Assembly: GCF_027270735.1 (NCBI RefSeq)
Contig: NZ_JAPWIJ010000001.1
Coordinates: 496,001 to 560,000 of the forward strand
Length of the DNA: 64,000 nucleotides
From: Rhodococcus ruber
GTDB taxonomy: Bacteria > Actinomycetota > Actinomycetes > Mycobacteriales > Mycobacteriaceae
Direction: 5' to 3'
The notes under the pieces were generated by a model. That model made no database searches and was not told where the DNA came from. It worked only from the letters and a program-made list of their open reading frames with translations. Shown piece by piece: positions 41,817-49,876 of the stretch (positions are counted from its first letter, which is position 1; every line of letters starts with the position of its first letter). The position numbers were made by a program, and so were the translations under genes.

Positions 41817-42749
41817 TCAGCTGTACAACCGCGCCGTTGCCGCCGCTCGTTCGGCCAGCTCGTCTCGAATTGCTCTCGGCTGCAGCACTGTTACCGCAGG
41901 CGCGCACTGCCACAGGGCTCCCACAGCGTGATTGTGGCCGGAGAACTCGATGACTGCGAGGCGTCGTCCGTCGTCCTGTACTCGGTCGCTGATCACTCGG
42001 ACGACGTTCCTCGTCAACGAGATCCATACCGATTCATCCACCAGGCAGGTGATTTCGATATGGGCCAAACTTGCGCGAAAGGAGGTCCAATGTGCCGTGA
42101 AGGCCGCTTCCAGATCCACGGCGGCGCTGCGATGGGCAGGCTCGTCGAGGACGGTCAGGGTATCTATGCGGGATATTCGATAGACACGTTCGTTTCCCTC
42201 TCGGGCGGCGAGCAGGTACCAATGATCGCCGGCATAAACGAGCCCGACAGGGTCGAGGGTGCGATCGGACAACTCACCGCCGCGGTTGCGATACGACACC
42301 CGTATGCGCAGACCGTCGATGACGACACGTTGCAATTCCGGTAGATGGACCTCGGACTCGTGGGGATACGCGAAACCATCTGGCCGCACCAGGATTCGTT
42401 GTGACGCAGTGCTTGCCGCCGCTCGGTGAGCGTCGGGTATCGCGGCGATCACCTTACGCATGGCGCTGGCGAATGCCGGGGTGGCGACGCGTCCCGCGCC
42501 GGATGCGAGCAGTGCCGTCGCCTCGGCGGCCGTCAGACCGGTCAGCTCGGTGCGATAGCCCTGCAGCAGACTGATGCCACCACCGCGACCGCGATCGGTG
42601 TAGACCGGAATGCCCGCCGAGGACAAGGCTTCGATGTCACGCAATACGGTGCGCGTGGACACTTCGAGCTGGGCGGCGATGTCGGCAGCGTTCAGTCTGC
42701 CCCGATGTTGGAGCAGCATGACGATGGACAACAGCCGGTCTGCGCGCAC
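41817..42749 (-). CDS. WYL-domain (YafY-type) transcriptional regulator
   Basis: The 310-residue protein has an N-terminal DeoR-like HTH (about 1-60: RLNAADIAAQLEVSTRTVLR), and a WYL domain (about 130-215: DPVGLVYAGDHWYLLAAREG) followed by a C-terminal extension. WYL domains bind a ligand, often nucleotide-like. It starts at a GTG at 42749 and diverges from the TIGR03086 gene. A perfect palindrome in the intergenic region is its likely operator. Confidence 0.93.
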   Translation of the reverse strand: MRADRLLSIVMLLQHRGRLNAADIAAQLEVSTRTVLRDIEALSSAGIPVYTDRGRGGGISLLQGYRTELTGLTAAEATALLASGAGRVATPAFASAMRKVIAAIPDAHRAAASTASQRILVRPDGFAYPHESEVHLPELQRVVIDGLRIRVSYRNRGGELSDRTLDPVGLVYAGDHWYLLAAREGNERVYRISRIDTLTVLDEPAHRSAAVDLEAAFTAHWTSFRASLAHIEITCLVDESVWISLTRNVVRVISDRVQDDGRRLAVIEFSGHNHAVGALWQCAPAVTVLQPRAIRDELAERAAATARLYS

Positions 42750-42768
42750 CCGAAAAGTCTCTCATCAA

Positions 42769-42791
42769 AACATGACAGAAGATGTCATGTT
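42769..42791. promoter_or_regulatory. perfect WYL-regulator operator
   Basis: Arms AACATGACA and TGTCATGTT surround GAAGA, nine perfect base pairs. The site is in the 103-bp divergent region between the WYL regulator and the TIGR03086 gene, 20 bp from the regulator start. TGTCA-type arms with a five-base spacer recur at YafY-family promoters. Confidence 0.75.
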
Positions 42792-42852
42792 CACCCGATC
42801 TACTTCTACTCAGCAGGCCACAACGGGCGGCCGCGAAACGGAAGGCTCAGCA

Positions 42853-43446
42853 ATGAACACCATCGAGACCACGCAGCAGACGGATCCGCGCGAGGTGTAC
42901 TTCACGTCCGCCGCATGGGTGAGCGGTCTTATCGGTGCGGTGCGCGCCGATCAACTGGACCTCCCCACCCCGTGCGACGAATTCGATGTACGGACGCTGG
43001 CCGGTCACCTCGTGGCAACGGTGGCCAGACTGATTGCGATCGCCGAACTCGGGAGCCCGGACTCGGTCTCGCCGTTCTCTCCTGATCACGACGCCGCATC
43101 GTTCGATGCTCTGGTGGAGCAGGCGCGCGCGGCCTGGGCCGACGACGCGGCGCTCGACGCCCCGGTCGTCGTTCCGTGGGGTGAAGTCCCAGGGCGATCG
43201 GCTGTGTGGGGCTATGCGCGGGAGTTACTCGTGCACGGATGGGATCTTGCCGTTGCAACGGGTCAACCGGCCCAGGCCGATCCCGCGATCGTCGATCCGG
43301 TCGCCGTGGAACTTCGAGAACTGCTGCCGGCGGAGAGTCGGGTTCCGGGAGTCCCGTTCGGGCCCATCGTGGAACCCCGTTCCGAAGCAGGGCCGTTGGA
43401 ACGCCTGGCGAATTTCGCGGGACGGTCGTCGGACGGCTGGGTGTAG
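42853..43446 (+). CDS. TIGR03086/maleylpyruvate isomerase-like (DinB-fold) protein
   Basis: The 197-residue protein has the mycothiol-dependent isomerase/TIGR03086 four-helix fold: DLPTPCDEFDVRTLAGHLVA at the start, AVWGYARELLVHGWDLAVAT with a metal-ligand His, and ending RLANFAGRSSDGWV. It probably binds a divalent metal and transfers thiol groups from mycothiol, by family analogy. ATG at 42853 is used; an ATG at 42772 lies within the operator and would be an unlikely start. It is controlled by the divergent WYL protein. Confidence 0.88.
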   Translation: MNTIETTQQTDPREVYFTSAAWVSGLIGAVRADQLDLPTPCDEFDVRTLAGHLVATVARLIAIAELGSPDSVSPFSPDHDAASFDALVEQARAAWADDAALDAPVVVPWGEVPGRSAVWGYARELLVHGWDLAVATGQPAQADPAIVDPVAVELRELLPAESRVPGVPFGPIVEPRSEAGPLERLANFAGRSSDGWV

Positions 43447-43456
43447 AACGACGCCC

Positions 43457-43487
43457 TTGACCTCGAGTGCACTCGAGGTTGCAGGGT
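43457..43487 (+). promoter_or_regulatory. MerR-type promoter of split transketolase operon
   Basis: TTGACC at -35, a 19-bp spacer with the palindrome CCTCGAGTG/CACTCGAGG (43461-43478), and CAGGGT at -10. The ATG at 43494 lies seven bases further, so the mRNA is leaderless. It has the same GAGTGCACTC core and spacer length as the merR promoter at 34823. Confidence 0.8.
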
Positions 43488-43493
43488 GGTCTC

Positions 43494-44174
43494 ATGCAGA
43501 TGACCTTCGACGAGTTGCCTCGACTCATGACGCTGATGACCGGCGACGAAAAGCACGGTGCCAGCGCCACATCCACGCTGGACGTGCTGTGGGTGCTGTA
43601 CTCCGACATTCTTCGTCTCGACGCGGCGCAGCCGGACGATCCCGATCGCGACAGGTTCTATCTCTCCAAGGGGCACGGCCCGATGGCGTACTACGCAGTG
43701 CTCGCAGCACGGGGCTTTCTGACGCCGAACGAGCTTGCGTCGTTCGGCGGCTACCACTCACCGCTGGGCAATCATCCGGACCGCACTCTGATTCCCGGGG
43801 TCGACATCGGATCGGGATCGCTCGGTCATGGTTTGGCATTGGCAGCCGGAACTGCTGTAGCGCTGCAGATTCGGCGAAGCCAGGCCCGGGTGTTCGTACT
43901 GATCGGTGACGCCGAGCTCGACGAGGGCAGCAACATGGAAGCCATCCAATTCGCCGGCCGATCGCAGCTGGGTAACCTGACCACCGTGGTGATCGACAAC
44001 GATTCGGCTGGTCTGGGTTGGCCCGGCGGAATCGCGTCGCGCTTCGCCGTCGAGGGGTGGTCCACCTCCGACGTCGACGGTCGAGACCACAGTGCACTCC
44101 GGCAGGCGTTTCGCGTCGATCGCGGCAACCGACCGCACGTGGTGGTCGCCCACGTGGAGAAGAAGGAGAACTGA
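43494..44174 (+). CDS. transketolase N-terminal subunit (TPP-binding)
   Basis: The 226-residue protein is the pyrophosphate domain of a split transketolase: FYLSKGHGPMAYYAVLAARG, GVDIGSGSLGHGLALAAGTA and GDAELDEGSNMEAIQFAGR, which binds TPP and Mg. With the next gene it forms one enzyme that moves two-carbon units between sugar phosphates or acts on a related ketol donor. It starts at a leaderless ATG at 43494 and is immediately followed by the C-terminal subunit gene with no gap. Confidence 0.93.
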   Translation: MQMTFDELPRLMTLMTGDEKHGASATSTLDVLWVLYSDILRLDAAQPDDPDRDRFYLSKGHGPMAYYAVLAARGFLTPNELASFGGYHSPLGNHPDRTLIPGVDIGSGSLGHGLALAAGTAVALQIRRSQARVFVLIGDAELDEGSNMEAIQFAGRSQLGNLTTVVIDNDSAGLGWPGGIASRFAVEGWSTSDVDGRDHSALRQAFRVDRGNRPHVVVAHVEKKEN

Positions 44175-45086
44175 ATGACGTCGACGCTGAACAGGACCGC
44201 GGATCAACGCGAATCCTTCTACCGACTGGTGCCGGAGCTGTTGGCACAGGACGAGCGAATCATGTTGGTGTTGGCCGAGATCGGTGCCGCCTATCTCGAA
44301 CCGCACCTCACTCCTGACATCCGATCTCGTGTGGTCAACGTGGGTATTCGAGAGCAGGCGATGATCGGTGTCGCAGGAGGTATGGCGCTTGCGGGCTTGC
44401 GTCCGATCGTGCACACTTTCCCACCGTTTCTGATCGAGCGGCCCTTCGAGCAGGTGAAACTCGATCTGGGACATCAGGATGTCGGCGCGATCCTGGTCAG
44501 CTCGGGCGGCTCCTACGGGTGGCCACAGGGCGGTGAGACGCACTTCGGCCAACGCGATGTCGCGCTTCTCGACACCCTGGACGGGTGGACGGTGCACGTG
44601 CCCGGGCACGTCAACGAGGTCGAATGGATGCTGCGCAGTGCCGCTGCATCCGACGATCGCGTCTACATCAGGCTCGACGGCGTCTCGAACAATCGCTCGT
44701 ACGGCCGACCCGGAGGTTCGATGACCGTTCTGCAACAGGGTAATTCCGGCACTGTGATCTCCGTCGGTCCGATGACGGACCGGGTCCTGGCCGCGGCCCG
44801 TGGACGTGACGTGACTGTGCTGCACGCATCGACGATCAGGCCCTTCGACGGAACGACTCTCCGAGAAACGCTTGCTGCGCCGGACGTCATGATCGTCGAG
44901 CCCTATCTCGCGGGAACGTCTGTGTTCCACATCGATCGGGCACTATCGGATGTGCGGCATCGAGTGTCGGGAGTCGGAGTGGAAGCAGGAGAGCGTAGAA
45001 AGTATGGAACGGTGGCCCAACACGACCGAGCCAACGGCCTCGACATCGAGGGGCTGTCCCGGTCGATGGACGACTTCTTCGAGTGA
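44175..45086 (+). CDS. transketolase C-terminal subunit
   Basis: The 303-residue protein has the pyrimidine-binding domain (VVNVGIREQAMIGVAGGMAL, with the catalytic Glu in REQ) and the transketolase C-terminal domain (TVISVGPMTDRVLAAARGRD). It assembles with the preceding subunit. Split two-gene transketolases are common in actinobacterial secondary pathways. The operon appears to be controlled by a MerR-type regulator rather than by carbon status. The actual sugar or ketol donor is unknown. Confidence 0.93.
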   Translation: MTSTLNRTADQRESFYRLVPELLAQDERIMLVLAEIGAAYLEPHLTPDIRSRVVNVGIREQAMIGVAGGMALAGLRPIVHTFPPFLIERPFEQVKLDLGHQDVGAILVSSGGSYGWPQGGETHFGQRDVALLDTLDGWTVHVPGHVNEVEWMLRSAAASDDRVYIRLDGVSNNRSYGRPGGSMTVLQQGNSGTVISVGPMTDRVLAAARGRDVTVLHASTIRPFDGTTLRETLAAPDVMIVEPYLAGTSVFHIDRALSDVRHRVSGVGVEAGERRKYGTVAQHDRANGLDIEGLSRSMDDFFE

Positions 45087-45548
45087 TCAGTGTTGGCGGC
45101 GCTCGTACCTGGACTTGGCGACGCTGTGAGCAGACTCGAGGAGCTCCCCGATCGGGGATTCGGTCTGCGAATACGGGTTGACCACCGACAACCAGCCCGC
45201 AGTGCCGTAGTGAGGGTGGGCGGCGAGGGTGTCGTCGGTGTCGGCCTGGGGTGCGTGAGCTGCTTCGCGTGGGGGCACTCCCAGGAGTCGCTCGAAATCC
45301 TGCTTTCCCGCAACGACATTGACGCGGAACGCGCCGGCACGGTCCAGGCGGGACAACTCGTCACCCGGATAGTTCTTCGTCACGATGGTTGCGAACGGCT
45401 GGGTGGACGTCGGAACGGTCCCATCCGGCGAGTAGTAGAAGAACACATCGCCCCAGGCGAGTTTCGGAGTCCCATCACCCTCCCGAGGCCGCTGCGCCAA
45501 CGTGCCGTCGAAGCTGCCGACCAGATTCACGATGTCATCGAGTGTCAT
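45087..45548 (-). CDS. DUF6194 family protein
   Basis: The 153-residue protein matches DUF6194: MTLDDIVNLVGSFDG, WGDVFFYYSPDG, FATIVTKNYPGDE, FRVNVVAGKQDFERLLG and a C-terminal WLSVVNPYSQTE. The fold resembles small cytosolic alpha/beta proteins of the same size; biochemical role unknown. Its stop directly abuts the transketolase stop (convergent, zero gap). Confidence 0.85.
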   Translation of the reverse strand: MTLDDIVNLVGSFDGTLAQRPREGDGTPKLAWGDVFFYYSPDGTVPTSTQPFATIVTKNYPGDELSRLDRAGAFRVNVVAGKQDFERLLGVPPREAAHAPQADTDDTLAAHPHYGTAGWLSVVNPYSQTESPIGELLESAHSVAKSRYERRQH

Positions 45549-45587
45549 GCATCGATGGTCACATGTTCTGCGGTCTATGCCCAGAGT

Positions 45588-46022
45588 TCAGCCAACTTTG
45601 TAGGTTCCCGTACCGGTTGCGACGAGGCGACCGGATTCGGTCCCGACGATGTCGACTCGACACGTCTTCAGGCTCCGACCCGCATGCATCCGAGTGCCGA
45701 CGATATCGACACCCTCGGCATATACCGGCTCCATGAACTGCACGGACATGGAGACCGTGACGCCCCGAAGCTTCTCGGGCACTTCGGATCCGGCCCATGC
45801 TGCGGTCATGATTCCGATGTCGATGCAGCCGGCGATCACGCCACCGTGCAGCATCTGGCCGACGGTGGACAGCTCGTCGCGGTACGGCAGCCGCAGTCGA
45901 GCAGTGCCCTCGTCGATGTCGACCAGCTCGATGCCCAGCTGCTGCACGAACGGTGACTGCGGCAGAAACTGGACCATTGCCGCGCTACCGCTGTCCGGCA
46001 GCTGTACATTCTCGGTTGCCAT
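45588..46022 (-). CDS. PaaI-type hotdog thioesterase
   Basis: The 144-residue protein has the hotdog fold: PYRDELSTVGQMLHGGVIAG with the catalytic region HGG, and VSMSVQFMEPVYAEGVDIVG. It hydrolyses acyl-CoA thioesters, probably aromatic or branched. ATG at 46022 faces the divergent TetR gene across 56 bp containing a palindromic operator, so it is the likely target of that regulator. Confidence 0.9.
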   Translation of the reverse strand: MATENVQLPDSGSAAMVQFLPQSPFVQQLGIELVDIDEGTARLRLPYRDELSTVGQMLHGGVIAGCIDIGIMTAAWAGSEVPEKLRGVTVSMSVQFMEPVYAEGVDIVGTRMHAGRSLKTCRVDIVGTESGRLVATGTGTYKVG

Positions 46023-46044
46023 ATCGTCTCCTCTATCCGAATTT

Positions 46045-46062
46045 GATTCCGTTATCGGAATC
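46045..46062. promoter_or_regulatory. TetR operator between thioesterase and TetR genes
   Basis: GATTCCG and CGGAATC form perfect seven-base arms around TTAT, in the middle of the 56-bp divergent gap. It should control both genes. Confidence 0.65.
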
Positions 46063-46078
46063 AGACTACGATAAGTGC

Positions 46079-46699
46079 ATGGTCTTGGATACCCCCAGTG
46101 ACAAGCGGAAGCGTCGAACGCACACTGCGGTGCTCGACGGCGCCCGCTCGCTTTTCCTGCGCCACGGATATCGGGGAACGACGATCGAGATGCTCGCCAC
46201 CGCAGCCGATGTGGCGGTGAGCTCGATCTACGCAAACTTCCCTGCCGGCAAGGTGGATGTCTATGCCGCTTTGGCATGGCGAACCGCCCAGAGTCACGCT
46301 GAGCAGATGACTGCCCCCACCGATGCAGTCGAATCTGCGAACATCGTTGCCGAGTTCCTCGACCGATACATCGAGTTCCACCGAGACAATCCACTGGCGC
46401 TGCGGCTGCTGGCACTGACGGATGTGGACAAGTCCGAGTCCGTGTCGGTCGGTGAGGCGAAGAAGAAGATCGACACTGCACTCGGTGAACTCATCGATTC
46501 GGTGACGCGTGCAGTGGTGGGCGCCGGTGCCGACGTCGTCCCCCATGCGTTGGTTCTGAATGCCTGGGCGGCAATGAACGGCGCAGTGTCACTGCATCAA
46601 CGACGCATCGTCGATCGATCCATGCTCGACGCGATGCTCGCGATCACGCGGGCGGACGTGCTCCGCCACTTGAAAGGGGTGCCCGATGAAACACGGTGA
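46079..46699 (+). CDS. TetR-family regulator
   Basis: The 206-residue protein has the TetR HTH (about 18-62: RHGYRGTTIEMLATAADVAV then SSIYANFPAGKVDVYAAL) and a C-terminal ligand-binding domain. It probably represses itself and the divergent thioesterase. The ATG at 46079 begins 17 bp after the operator. It overlaps the downstream HD-domain gene by 14 bp, so the two are co-transcribed. Confidence 0.92.
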   Translation: MVLDTPSDKRKRRTHTAVLDGARSLFLRHGYRGTTIEMLATAADVAVSSIYANFPAGKVDVYAALAWRTAQSHAEQMTAPTDAVESANIVAEFLDRYIEFHRDNPLALRLLALTDVDKSESVSVGEAKKKIDTALGELIDSVTRAVVGAGADVVPHALVLNAWAAMNGAVSLHQRRIVDRSMLDAMLAITRADVLRHLKGVPDETR

Positions 46700-47411
46700 A
46701 CTGAGCGTAGGCCGTCGTGCGCGAATCGTGGGAGCGGCTGTGCGAGAACAACTCGCGATGTTGCCCGGTACCGTGCTCGGTCCTCGGCGACGTTCGTCGG
46801 GTGCTGCATGGCACACAGTCGATGCTCCGGATTCGCGACTGTGCCGGGACGCACTCGAGGAGGCGAGGGAGTGTCTGAGTGAGCCCGTGTTGATGCACAG
46901 CGTGCGGTGCTGGCAGTACGCCTCGGCATTTGCGGACATCGATGGTCTGCGGCCGGATTCTGAGGCGCTGTACATCGCGTGCCTGTTGCATGACGTAGCT
47001 CTCGGCGCAGAACAGAACCAGGTGGCTGGATGCTTTGCACTGATCGGTGCCGAGCGAGCCGAAAAGTTCGTCCGCCGACACGAAGGCGACGATCGAACGG
47101 CCCAGATCGTCCACGAGGCGATAGCCCGGCACATGGACGTCGCGACACCGGAGGGATCGGAGGCGGCGCTGCTTCACGATGCGGCACACCTGGATGTCAG
47201 TGGCCGCCGGATTCGCGATCTCGATCCGCACTGCATCGATGTCATCGAATCCAGCTGTACGCGAGAAGGTTTCGTCCCAGACTTCGCATCCAGGATGAAG
47301 GTCGAATCGAGAAGGCGACCGAGGTCGACAGCGGCGACGTTGTGGCGTGCAGGAATGTACCCGGCGATGAAGGCGAATCCCCTGGAGCGCATGGTCATAT
47401 CGTCGAAGTAG
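46686..47411 (+). CDS. HD-domain phosphohydrolase-like protein
   Basis: The 241-residue protein has an HD domain: His in HSVRCWQYA, HD in ACLLHDVALG, and a further His/Asp in LLHDAAHLDVSG. HD domains hydrolyse phosphate esters with bound metals. It is basic at both ends. The start overlaps the TetR gene. The substrate is unknown; relatives occur as stress-linked or nucleotide-degrading enzymes. Confidence 0.85.
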   Translation: MKHGELSVGRRARIVGAAVREQLAMLPGTVLGPRRRSSGAAWHTVDAPDSRLCRDALEEARECLSEPVLMHSVRCWQYASAFADIDGLRPDSEALYIACLLHDVALGAEQNQVAGCFALIGAERAEKFVRRHEGDDRTAQIVHEAIARHMDVATPEGSEAALLHDAAHLDVSGRRIRDLDPHCIDVIESSCTREGFVPDFASRMKVESRRRPRSTAATLWRAGMYPAMKANPLERMVISSK

Positions 47412-48018
47412 CTGTCGCGCGCTGGATGATCTGTTCGATTCGATCGGCGTCGTCGGAATCTCTCGGTGCGTACAGGAAGACGTAGTTCTCGGGTAGTCCG
47501 AGCACGGGACGTCCTGCCAGCGGGTGTAGTTCGCCCCATCCCGCGGATATGACGGTCTGCGCATCGTCCGGTTGCAGTACAACGTGCAACGAACCTTCGG
47601 TTTCGTGTACATGCACAATTTCGCCGTTGGTTCGGGAGATCCAGGGCGAAGCAGACCTGAGATCGGATAGATACAACGCATCGCCTCTACGCTCGAATCG
47701 ACTGCGCTCCAGATGAAACGGCCGATCTGACAGCGCCTCGGCGGCGACGGCAGCAGTCAACCGCTCGATCAGGGCTCGGGTACCCCGATCGGTGAGCTGG
47801 CGATGGGGAATCGGGTACGGCGCGATCGACGGCCGCGGTCCAGGGCGGTGTTCGAGCGGCCAGTGCAGACCGGTACCGGATGTACCGTCGACACGAAGTG
47901 GGTCGCGTCGCGCAAACGGTCTCAGGGCGGTGGTGATCAGCCAGCCACCGATATTGGCGGGAAGTCCTCCCGGCCCCAGTTCCATCCACGCGGTGTAGTC
48001 GTTCTTGACCTTCTGCAC
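47395..48018 (-). CDS. DUF5519/luciferase-family protein
   Basis: The 207-residue protein carries the signature of the luciferase-domain family DUF5519: GWGELHPLAGRPVLGLPENY and VFLYAPRDSDDADRIEQI near the C-terminus. No bacterial luciferase flavin site is visible, so the name refers to the family, not light production. It overlaps the 3' end of the HD gene by 17 bp (convergent). Confidence 0.8.
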   Translation of the reverse strand: MQKVKNDYTAWMELGPGGLPANIGGWLITTALRPFARRDPLRVDGTSGTGLHWPLEHRPGPRPSIAPYPIPHRQLTDRGTRALIERLTAAVAAEALSDRPFHLERSRFERRGDALYLSDLRSASPWISRTNGEIVHVHETEGSLHVVLQPDDAQTVISAGWGELHPLAGRPVLGLPENYVFLYAPRDSDDADRIEQIIQRATATSTI

Positions 48019-48071
48019 CGGGACAATCTAGCTGCTGGCTCGATCCAGCAGGTTGCTGTTCGTCAGGGTCG

Positions 48072-48091
48072 TGTACATCGTCGGATGTACA
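48072..48091. promoter_or_regulatory. TGTACAT/ATGTACA operator
   Basis: Perfect seven-base arms TGTACAT and ATGTACA around CGTCGG, between the divergent DUF5519 and PLDc_N genes. It is the size of a TetR-type site. No neighbouring regulator matches it clearly. Confidence 0.5.
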
Positions 48092-48139
48092 GCGAGATAC
48101 CCACGCAGACCGATGTGCAGACGAACCCCGACTCGTAGC

Positions 48140-48154
48140 GTTGATCCGGTCAAC
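48140..48154. promoter_or_regulatory. GTTGA/TCAAC inverted repeat upstream of PLDc_N gene
   Basis: GTTGA and TCAAC flank TCCGG 25 bp before the PLDc_N start. Short and possibly the -35 region of its promoter. Confidence 0.35.
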
Positions 48155-48179
48155 GAACATCGAACACGAAGGGGCCGTC

Positions 48180-48467
48180 ATGCAGGTCGCAACTATTCTC
48201 TCTCAGCAACCGTCGACCACCGAGCAGGTGCTCGGTGTGGGATTGGGAACCCTGGGCCTGGTGATCGCTCTGGTATTGACCTTCGGTGCGGTGTTCTTGT
48301 TCATCGCCGCGCTGGTCAGCATCATTCGTTCCCCCAACTACACCGTCGCCGGTCGGGCAGTGTGGATCTTCGTCGTACTGGCGTTCCCCTTCCTCGGTCC
48401 CCTGGTCTGGTTCGTGTGGGGTCGTAAGTCGACTTTCGCCGTGGATGTTTCACACAGCCTCAGATGA
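48180..48467 (+). CDS. PLDc_N-domain small membrane protein
   Basis: The 95-residue protein has two transmembrane helices (about 20-42 and 60-80: VWIFVVLAFPFLGPLVWFVW) and matches the phospholipase D N-terminal (PLDc_N) domain alone. AAGGGG precedes the ATG at 48180. Such proteins are common in actinobacteria and of unknown role. Its 3' end overlaps the convergent MocR gene by eight bases. Confidence 0.8.
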   Translation: MQVATILSQQPSTTEQVLGVGLGTLGLVIALVLTFGAVFLFIAALVSIIRSPNYTVAGRAVWIFVVLAFPFLGPLVWFVWGRKSTFAVDVSHSLR

Positions 48468-49854
48468 TGGAACCGATCGTGCGGGCAGCATCGGGAAACT
48501 CGCCGGGGTTTGGCCCGGCGTAATTGAGTCGAAGGTACTTGCCGGTGGGTTCGGCCGGAAAGTAGTCGCTTCCGGCACCGACGATCACACCGGCGGATTT
48601 ACATTGCTGCACAATATGTTCCAGATCGACGTCATCGCGCAGGCGCATCCACAGATTGAGCCCACCGCGCGGCACGGCATCGAGATGGCCGCGAGGTGCG
48701 TACTCGATCAGGCTGTTTGCCAACAAGTCCCGACGAGAAGCCAACTGTGTACGCAGATGCCGGAGGTGGGTACGCCACGCGGGTTGCGTCACCACATCCA
48801 GCGCGACTGCTTGGAGGATCCCGCTGACGTACATCGACTCGGCACCGGTGTCGGCGAGGATTCGCTCGTGTGCGGGGCCGCGAGCGATCAAGCCTGCCAA
48901 TCTAACCGACGGCGACACCGTCTTGGTGAGCGATCGTAGGTAGACCACATGCCCGGCGTCGTCCCGTGCAGCCAATGGATTCGGCTCGGCGGTGATGCCG
49001 AAATCGTGGGCCGAGTCGTCCTCGATCAGGAATGCGCCGTGCCGTCGAACAGTGTCGAGAACCTGCTCGGCGAGCGCAGGCGACCAGTGGGCTCCGGTCG
49101 GGCTGGCAAACGTGGGTTGGGCATAGAACGCCCGAGAGCCGGTGCGCGCGAACGCCTGTGCCAGCGCATCGGGGTCAGGACCGTGCACTCCGCTGGGGAC
49201 CGGTACAACGCGGACGCCCGCCTGGGTGGCAGCGAGAATTGCCCCCCAATATGTCGGCGATTCCATCAGTAGCGGACGGCCCGCACCAACGAGCGCCCGG
49301 AATGCGGTACTGAGGCCGGTCTGGCTGCCGGGAATGATGACGACATCGCTCGCCGACGGCGGAGTGACGCCCACCGGCGTCGATGCCCCCAACTCCGCGG
49401 CGAACCATGCCCGCAATTCGGGCAGTCCGGCGGTCGGGGGCCGAGCTATCACTGCGTCGGTACGGGATGCGCGAGTGAATGCAGCGTGAACGAGCCGTTC
49501 CGGCAACAACTCCCGAGCCGGATAGCCCGAATGCAGTGCGATCACATCGCTCGACGTGGACTGGAGAGCAGCTGGAAGTTGCAGTCGGTTGCCCGGCGCA
49601 CCCAGCGCCGCTGTCTGCCACCCGTAGTCGTTGGGCCGGGCCGTGCGAACGGTTCTGACGAATGTGCCCACACCAGGGCGGCTTTCGATGACGCCTTGCG
49701 CGGTGAGGGTGCGCAGTGCCTTCTGCACCGTGACCGGACTGGCCGAATGCTGGGCCACGAGGGCGCGGGTGGACGGCAGCCTTGCCTCGGGGGGCGCGGT
49801 CGCGATCCACTGCTTCAATGCGTCCACAATCCGTGAACTGCTATCGTCGGACAT
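48460..49854 (-). CDS. MocR-type GntR/aminotransferase regulator
   Basis: The 464-residue protein has an N-terminal GntR winged HTH (about 8-65: RLPSTRALVAQHSASPVTVQ) and a fold-type I PLP domain (about 100-455) with FLIEDDSAHDF and Lys in YLRSLTKTVSPSVRLAGL as PLP ligand. MocR proteins bind DNA and sense an amino compound through PLP. The ATG at 49854 overlaps the start of the divergent EamA gene. Regulation of that exporter and of itself is strongly suggested by the shared start region and by a 12-base palindrome. Confidence 0.92.
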   Translation of the reverse strand: MSDDSSSRIVDALKQWIATAPPEARLPSTRALVAQHSASPVTVQKALRTLTAQGVIESRPGVGTFVRTVRTARPNDYGWQTAALGAPGNRLQLPAALQSTSSDVIALHSGYPARELLPERLVHAAFTRASRTDAVIARPPTAGLPELRAWFAAELGASTPVGVTPPSASDVVIIPGSQTGLSTAFRALVGAGRPLLMESPTYWGAILAATQAGVRVVPVPSGVHGPDPDALAQAFARTGSRAFYAQPTFASPTGAHWSPALAEQVLDTVRRHGAFLIEDDSAHDFGITAEPNPLAARDDAGHVVYLRSLTKTVSPSVRLAGLIARGPAHERILADTGAESMYVSGILQAVALDVVTQPAWRTHLRHLRTQLASRRDLLANSLIEYAPRGHLDAVPRGGLNLWMRLRDDVDLEHIVQQCKSAGVIVGAGSDYFPAEPTGKYLRLNYAGPNPGEFPDAARTIGSII

Positions 49855-49876
49855 GACACAGCATAGTAGCGCTACT
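49842..49876. promoter_or_regulatory. back-to-back leaderless promoters and palindrome of MocR/EamA pair
   Basis: On the plus strand TATCGT at 49842-49847 is five bases before the EamA ATG; on the minus strand TATGCT at 49860-49865 is five bases before the MocR ATG. The two start codons share CATG (49852-49855). A perfect 12-base palindrome, AGTAGCGCTACT at 49865-49876, overlaps the edge of the MocR -10 and is a likely operator. Confidence 0.6.
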
